From Phycisphaerales bacterium UBA5793 (GTDB lineage: Bacteria > Planctomycetota > Phycisphaerae > Phycisphaerales > UBA5793), in contig DIDT01000010.1 in NCBI GenBank assembly GCA_002418285.1, forward strand, positions 1 to 64,000: a DNA stretch of 64,000 nt, in the 5' to 3' direction. The notes under the pieces are model-generated. The model did no database searches. It was not told the DNA's origin and was given only the letters and a program-made list of their open reading frames with translations. This document shows positions 59,490 through 64,000 of this stretch, piece by piece (position 1 is the stretch's first letter; each line of letters starts with the position of its first letter). The position numbers and the translations under genes are program-made.

Positions 59490-60959
59490 TTATCCGAGCA
59501 GTTGCAGCACGCTCTGGGCAGTCGAGTTCGCCGTCGCCAGAACTGCGGTCCCGGCCTGGACGAGAATCTGGGCCCGGGTCATTTTGCTGGTCTCAACCGC
59601 AAAGTCGGCGTCCCGAATCTTCGATTCGCTCGCGGTGATGTTCTCGAGGGCCACCTGGAGGGAGCGCATGTTCGGCTGGATCGTATTGCGCTCGATGGCG
59701 CCCAGCTGACCTCGAAGGACCGCGACCTCGTCGATGGATGAGTCGATCACCTTGGACGCGGCAAGGAAGTTGCCCGAACTGAGGGAATTGGTCCCGCCGG
59801 TCTGGAGTGAGTTGAGGTACTGCAACTCGTTATCCAGATAGGTGGCTCCGAGGCGCGAGGCGGCAACGGACCGGACCCCGAAGTTGATCTGCTGATTGAC
59901 ATTGACGTTGGGACCCAATTGGAACTGGGCGCCTCCGCCAGTGATATAGAAGATCTTCGAGTTCGCAGTGTCCTGCGCGAACGCTTCCGTAAGCAGCAGC
60001 TCGACGTTGAGTGCGGGTGTCTTGACGGCAATCTCCAGACCCTTGCCGGTGGCAAGGATGCCGTTGACCACGGCGGTGACGTCGCGACCGGTGTCGCGCT
60101 GATCGCTGATGCGGGTATCGAAGAACTCGCCGGAATCGCCGATCTTCTTGACGCTGACGAATGCGCCGGAGCCGTACTCGATGCTGGTGAAGACCATGCC
60201 CGAGCTAAGATTGCCGGCACTGACCAGGCTGGCCTCGACGCCGGTCGAGTCTTTCAGGCGGTTGACGGCGTCCACCACGGTCTGGATCGACTGGCCCGAG
60301 ACGAACTGCAGGACCTGGACGCCGTCCTTGCCGGAGATCTCCAGCGTGAGGCTGCTGAGCAAGGTGCCGTCGTTGACGGCGCCCGGATAATCGGCCGTGA
60401 GAGTGATCTCCGCCGTCTGCGCGGAGCCGAGCACCTGCACATTGACGGGGATATTGGGAGCATTGCCGAAACTGGCCCCGAGAATCTTGGTGTTCGCCAG
60501 AGCGGAGGTGGGCACGCCGGAGGTGAGATAGTCGAGGGTGCCGTTGAGCAATTGCAGTCCGGCAAAGCTGGCGGTGTTGCTGATGCGGGTAATGGCATCA
60601 ATGGCCGAGTCGATCTGCAACTGGTTCGCTTCGAGTTCTTCCTGGGAGACGCCGCCGGTATTGGCGGCCTCGATGACCAGCCCCTTGATGGAGTTGAGCA
60701 TCTCGGAGATCTCGCTGAGCGAACCTTCAGTCGTCGCGATGACCGAGCCTGCGCGCTCAGAGTTGGACACAGCCTTGGTGATGCTGGCCATCTCGCTTCG
60801 CAGGCGTTCTGAAGTGATCAGTCCGGCTGGATCATCGGCACCGCGGTTTATGCGCAGGCCGGTTGAGAGCCGTTCAAGCCGAATGTCCAAGTCTCGGTAG
60901 GACCGATTCAGGCTCGATTGAGCGATCATGGATGAAATGTTCGTGTTGATCCTAGCCAT
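59490..60959 (-). CDS. fliC: Flagellin 2
   Basis: 489 residues, exactly the length of flagellin 1 but clearly diverged. N-terminal INTNISSMIAQSSLNRSY with RLERLSTGLRINRGADDPAG; C-terminal ESKIRDADFAVETSKMTRAQ and ILVQAGTAVLATANSTAQSV. The central region differs almost fully from flagellin 1. AGGAGGAT lies 4 bases before the start. csrA is directly upstream on the same strand with a 125-base leader, so co-transcription from csrA or fliW is possible. Two flagellins suggest a filament of two subunits or switching. Confidence 0.94.
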   Translation of the reverse strand: MARINTNISSMIAQSSLNRSYRDLDIRLERLSTGLRINRGADDPAGLITSERLRSEMASITKAVSNSERAGSVIATTEGSLSEISEMLNSIKGLVIEAANTGGVSQEELEANQLQIDSAIDAITRISNTASFAGLQLLNGTLDYLTSGVPTSALANTKILGASFGNAPNIPVNVQVLGSAQTAEITLTADYPGAVNDGTLLSSLTLEISGKDGVQVLQFVSGQSIQTVVDAVNRLKDSTGVEASLVSAGNLSSGMVFTSIEYGSGAFVSVKKIGDSGEFFDTRISDQRDTGRDVTAVVNGILATGKGLEIAVKTPALNVELLLTEAFAQDTANSKIFYITGGGAQFQLGPNVNVNQQINFGVRSVAASRLGATYLDNELQYLNSLQTGGTNSLSSGNFLAASKVIDSSIDEVAVLRGQLGAIERNTIQPNMRSLQVALENITASESKIRDADFAVETSKMTRAQILVQAGTAVLATANSTAQSVLQLLG

Positions 60960-60963
60960 GGCA

Positions 60964-60971
60964 ATCCTCCT
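60964..60971 (-). promoter_or_regulatory. Flagellin 2 ribosome site, possible CsrA site
   Basis: AGGAGGAT on the minus strand just before the start. Like flagellin 1, the GGA core overlaps the ribosome site. CsrA binding is inferred. Confidence 0.4.
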
Positions 60972-61084
60972 TGATTGAGGCTACTGGTCGTGTCGACTGG
61001 CTCGGCTGGCGTGTTGGGCGCCTGGTTGTGTCTCGAGCCTGCAATGCGCGGCGAACTCCGGCCGCGTGAAATGCTCCTGATCGT

Positions 61085-61405
61085 TCATGCGGTCTTGCAC
61101 TTGAGCGCATCAAGCCCGGGTCCCCTGATGGGGTTTCGAGCCCGTCGTGAGGCGCCCCCCGGCGTCGGCCCGCGAGCGGATTGCGCCGCGGACACCTTGA
61201 TACCGTCGAGTTGGCGCTGGTCGAAACGAGCGGCCTCCTCGTTCTCGGTCTTGATCGCGTCATAAACTTCTTTGCGGTGAACAGCGACGCTGGTCGGGGC
61301 GTTGATTCCGATTCGAACCTTGTCACCCCTGACATCGACGACGGTGACCTCGATGTGATCACCAATCATGATCGTTTCATCGCGCTGACGTGAGAGCACA
61401 AGCAT
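61085..61405 (-). CDS. csrA: Carbon storage/translation regulator CsrA with C-terminal extension
   Basis: 106 residues from ATG 61405 (GGAG 8 bases upstream). The first ~60 residues are a full CsrA: MLVLSRQRDETIMIGD, EVTVVDVRGDKVRIGINAP and VHRKEVYDAI. CsrA dimers bind GGA motifs in mRNA leaders and block ribosomes. The C-terminal ~45 residues (FDQRQLDGIKV, then GPTPGGASRRARNPIRGPG) are basic and absent from classical CsrA. Located between fliW and flagellin genes, the common arrangement for FliW-CsrA-flagellin control. A FliW-binding role for the tail is a guess. Confidence 0.9.
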   Translation of the reverse strand: MLVLSRQRDETIMIGDHIEVTVVDVRGDKVRIGINAPTSVAVHRKEVYDAIKTENEEAARFDQRQLDGIKVSAAQSARGPTPGGASRRARNPIRGPGLDALKCKTA

Positions 61406-61518
61406 TCCGTTGCTCCATTTGATCAGGGCGCACTCCCTGCGCCATTTCGCCAGCCTTCCCACAACATGCGTCTGATCCGAAGACCTGACGCACCCGCGCT
61501 TGTCGCAGCAGGCGTGGA

Positions 61519-61965
61519 TCAGGCCGAGGCCGCGTGAGCGGTCTGACCGACTTCCACGAGCCGATGTCGCGTCGACCAGCGTTGATCGGCGAGCACGAGT
61601 TGCTCACCGACGCGCTGCTCGACGTTGATGACAAGGGGCCCTTGCAGGTTGCCCGTCAGGCTCTCGCCGTAGCGATTGACGATGACCAGCACCTGCGCCT
61701 CTTCGAGCGACTTGAGCCCGAGATTCGCCGCCTGGTCGTCACGAATCGGTACTTCGTATCCCGTGACGAACAGACTCGGATCCGTCACCACAAAAGCCAG
61801 TTCCGGGGCATCCACTGACTGAAGCCAGTAGAAGACACCTTCCGGGTTGGGCTGGAGCAGGGCGAACCTGGTCTGGTTCGAAAACCCCAGCAGACCTGAC
61901 TTGAATGTGATGATCCGATCGGCATCGATCTCCACGGTGCCAAAACGACTCGTCTTCACGTTCAT
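61519..61965 (-). CDS. fliW: Flagellar assembly factor FliW
   Basis: 148 residues from ATG 61965 (GGAG 8 bases upstream); the longer frame adds an unsupported N-terminus. Family marks: SRFGTVEIDADRIITFKSGLLGF, FALLQPNPEGVFYWLQSVD, LAFVVTDPSLF, AQVLVIVNRYG and LTGNLQGPLVIN. FliW binds CsrA and flagellin mutually exclusively: when flagellin is exported, FliW releases it and sequesters CsrA, so flagellin is translated. Genes are in the order fliW-csrA-flagellin. Confidence 0.92.
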   Translation of the reverse strand: MNVKTSRFGTVEIDADRIITFKSGLLGFSNQTRFALLQPNPEGVFYWLQSVDAPELAFVVTDPSLFVTGYEVPIRDDQAANLGLKSLEEAQVLVIVNRYGESLTGNLQGPLVINVEQRVGEQLVLADQRWSTRHRLVEVGQTAHAASA

Positions 61966-62131
61966 TTGAACGCTCCAATTGTTCGGCCGAACCATCCTGG
62001 TCGCACCGGCCCACTCCTTGGACCGGCGTGCGGGGTCCCCAATCACATTCGCTGGCGATTGGAGTCCCCTCGTCCATGTTCACCCGGTGATGCGGCCGAG
62101 GCACCTCCGGGTCTTTCTATCAGCTCATCTC

Positions 62132-64000
62132 TCAGCCCAGGAATCGAAACAAACTCAAGCTCCCCAATTGCGAGGTGGTGACCATCGCGGCTTGCAACTG
62201 TGTCTGAAGCGTCGCAAATCGAATGGACGCTTCGTTGTAGTCGACATCACGAATCTGGCTCACCATGCTTACATCCAGCAACTGTCGGTCCTCTTCACGC
62301 GTCCGGATCGCCTTGACCCGGTTCGCCCGCTGCCCGAGCACGGCCCGGGCTTGCGCCAGCCGATCCACGTCGGCTGTGAGGTTCTCTCCAGCAAACGTGA
62401 TGCCAAGCGAATCATCGTTCATCAGGGCGTCTCGGAGGTTCACGAGGTGGGTCAGCACACTGTCCACCTCGATAGTTGCGCGATCTTCGCCGGCAATAGT
62501 TGCGCCTGAGGCGCTCACGGCGATGCCAAGATCAGCTGCCGCGCGCGAGCCGTTCTGCGCTTCAATGAAGAACGTGCCGCCTCCACCGGTGAGATCCGTG
62601 AGCGTCAGGCCATTGGGCCCGTCGGTCAGACTCATATCAAACGTCCCGGGCGGGGCGGCGGCGTTCGTGATGTCGATGACATCCTGGACCGTCTCAGCGC
62701 CAGCGAGATCGACATCGAAGAAGGAGCCGTCGCTTAGATGCACACGGAAGTCGATGTCAAGGGCCGGGTTGGGCAAACCTGTGATCGGATCCACCGAGCC
62801 GCTGCGGATTTCCACTCCGCGCCCGTTGTTGAAATCTGTCAGTTGTGTTGACGAAGCGAAGGACCGTACTCCCAGATCGGTCGCCGTCGTTCCGCCGGTG
62901 GTCTCGGCAATCGACATCGCGCTGCCGGAAAGTTCGTTAATGAGATTGACGTGCTGGCCATCGTCGGCAATCTCAAGCCGGGCGCCGATGCCGGTTCGCG
63001 CCACGGCGTTGGCCAGATCCTGAAGCGTGTTGACGCCCGAGACGTCGACGGTTCGCACCTGGCCTGCGTTTCCAATAACAAAGTCGCTCAGGGGAGCAAG
63101 ACCGGGCACATCCGAAATATCGGTGAGCATCGTCAGGCGCGGATCGACGTCGGCCCCATCCGGAGATGCGTTCGTAAACGCCGCCTGCGACAGTCCCAAG
63201 TCGGCCGCGGCCGTCCCGGCGCCGATCTCGCCAATGGTCAGCGTCAGTGGGGCCACCACATCGAGTCCCAACCCGTTGGCGGTCGAATTGATGCCAACGC
63301 GGCCGGGTCCAAGGATCGTTGTGCTCGTATCCGATTCCAGGGTGGCGATCGCATCGTCGATGAGATCGATGACGTCCTGCACGGTAACGGCGCCGGACAG
63401 ATCGACTTGCGTGGAGCCGACGCCGCCAACATCGATACTGATCATCCCCAGATCGACCCCGAGGCCGCGGGCTCCGTTCATGTCGGCGACGAGCATCGTG
63501 CCTACCAGGTCTGGGTTGAGGTCACGATCGCCCTGGACCCGCGCGGAGAGCGCACCAAACGCACGGTCGAGCGGCAGGGTGACCTCAAGGGGCTCGCCGA
63601 CGCCCAGATCGAGATGGAGGCCGGACTTGGTTCCGGTGTAGCGGTATCCGCCAAGCGTGGACTCCACGGGCGCGCGACCAATCTGACTGCCGCCGAAGAT
63701 GTAGTTCGTCGTGAATTTCGAGTTGGCGAGATCCACCATCTCGTTGATCATGGCGTTGATGACCTCGGCCTGATTGCGTCGGGTCTCAGTGTCGCCGCCG
63801 ATACCGATCATCTGCGACGCGACGTCTCGCGCCTGAAGGATGATGTCGGTGGCTTCGCCCAGCGCCCCGTCGGCAATATTCATGAACGATTCGGCCTGAT
63901 CGAAGTTGCGGAATCGCTGTTCGCGGATGTCCATGCCGCGCTGCAGCGTCTGGATGAGTGACGCTCCGATGGGGTTGTCGCTTGGTTTGTTGATCGCCAA
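62132..64000 (-). CDS. flgL: Flagellar hook-associated protein 3 (FlgL), 5' end outside window
   Basis: At least 622 residues; the visible TTG start is at the edge. The first visible residues AINKPSDNPIGASLIQ match the RINRPSDDP motif that lies ~35-40 residues into FlgL, so the true start is beyond the window. The flagellin-like D0/D1 ends are conserved, with C-terminal SQIRDVDYNEASIRFATLQT and QLGSLSLFRFLG. The large insert (~150-520) contains FlgL/flagellin-hook-type IN repeats (VDLSGAVTVQDVIDLIDDAI, VDLAGAETVQDVIDITNAA), each binding neighbouring subunits. FlgL joins the hook to the filament. It is larger than the usual ~300-400. Confidence 0.9.
   Translation of the reverse strand: MAINKPSDNPIGASLIQTLQRGMDIREQRFRNFDQAESFMNIADGALGEATDIILQARDVASQMIGIGGDTETRRNQAEVINAMINEMVDLANSKFTTNYIFGGSQIGRAPVESTLGGYRYTGTKSGLHLDLGVGEPLEVTLPLDRAFGALSARVQGDRDLNPDLVGTMLVADMNGARGLGVDLGMISIDVGGVGSTQVDLSGAVTVQDVIDLIDDAIATLESDTSTTILGPGRVGINSTANGLGLDVVAPLTLTIGEIGAGTAAADLGLSQAAFTNASPDGADVDPRLTMLTDISDVPGLAPLSDFVIGNAGQVRTVDVSGVNTLQDLANAVARTGIGARLEIADDGQHVNLINELSGSAMSIAETTGGTTATDLGVRSFASSTQLTDFNNGRGVEIRSGSVDPITGLPNPALDIDFRVHLSDGSFFDVDLAGAETVQDVIDITNAAAPPGTFDMSLTDGPNGLTLTDLTGGGGTFFIEAQNGSRAAADLGIAVSASGATIAGEDRATIEVDSVLTHLVNLRDALMNDDSLGITFAGENLTADVDRLAQARAVLGQRANRVKAIRTREEDRQLLDVSMVSQIRDVDYNEASIRFATLQTQLQAAMVTTSQLGSLSLFRFLG

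Noticed and set aside
1..64000. CRISPR array, transposase or prophage
   Set aside because: Looked for regularly spaced repeats, transposase motifs and phage structural or lysis genes; none seen. The only repeats are the 14-bp pair, the 60-bp pair and the protein-level repeats listed.

Overview
The window looks like one contig built from two unrelated parts joined at about 9,435-9,460. Left part (1-~9,460): a plus-strand run of envelope and housekeeping genes, namely a partial LptC/OstA-like protein, cytidylate kinase (cmk), a PEGA lipoprotein, a two-domain M16 peptidase, a secreted unknown, an OmpA-type lipoprotein, and an S9 peptidase that stops at its catalytic serine. Right part (~9,435-64,000): a GC-rich bacterium that I would place in Planctomycetota, probably Phycisphaerae-like. 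The grounds are a membrane protein with a C-terminal zinc ribbon of a type common there, repeated small secreted four-cysteine proteins, an ECF sigma operon with membrane partners, secreted PQQ-propeller proteins, and a flagellin/FliW/CsrA set. This placement rests on recall of families, not on a search. At the junction the S9 peptidase and an FtsX-type permease on the opposite strand are both cut inside a ~25-base stretch that fits both, so I treat it as a probable assembly chimera.

Layout of the right part. 9.4-11.5 kb: MacB/LolD-like ABC ATPase and truncated permease (minus), separated by a 97-bp hairpin-rich insert bounded by a 14-bp direct repeat. 11.6-14.7 kb: zinc-ribbon membrane protein and a secreted PQQ-propeller protein. 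14.9-17.7 kb: small membrane protein, then an ECF sigma / membrane protein / signal-anchored protein operon ending in an intrinsic terminator. 17.9-20 kb: tRNA-Met(CAT) and pyrG. 20.1-22.1 kb: five tandem paralogous secreted proteins. 22.3 kb: trpE.

23.9-42.6 kb is the most interesting region: a co-directional surface-glycan locus. It encodes a sulfotransferase, a transglutaminase-like protein, an ABC-2 (Wzm-type) permease, a radical SAM/SPASM protein, a small protein, asparagine synthase, a methyltransferase with a long coiled coil, a GT4 glycosyltransferase, a 1,193-residue protein made of four tandem methyltransferase units (the first degenerate), a Wzt-type ATPase with a C-terminal extension, and a methyltransferase-TylF fusion. 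Three of these proteins (transglutaminase-like, radical SAM, small protein) share one ~90-residue module centred on GGGRYS(H/L)W...FS..D.SD.R.NGR.Y. I infer an ABC-exported glycan or glycoconjugate that is methylated and possibly sulfated and amidated, with the shared module as a recognition part.

42.6-57.5 kb holds housekeeping genes: small membrane protein, dnaE, a cysteine-desulfurase-family enzyme and der on plus; then, on minus, an NAD-dependent epimerase, a thioredoxin-fold protein lacking CxxC, a YdiJ-like FAD/Fe-S oxidoreductase, lysA and an arginyl/leucyl-tRNA-protein transferase. 57.6-64.0 kb is a minus-strand flagellar module: flgL (partial, cut by the window end), fliW, csrA and two 489-residue flagellins, the last with a candidate sigma-28 promoter. 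FliW and CsrA beside flagellin genes imply the known partner-switch control of flagellin translation. No CRISPR array, rRNA, transposase or prophage was seen.
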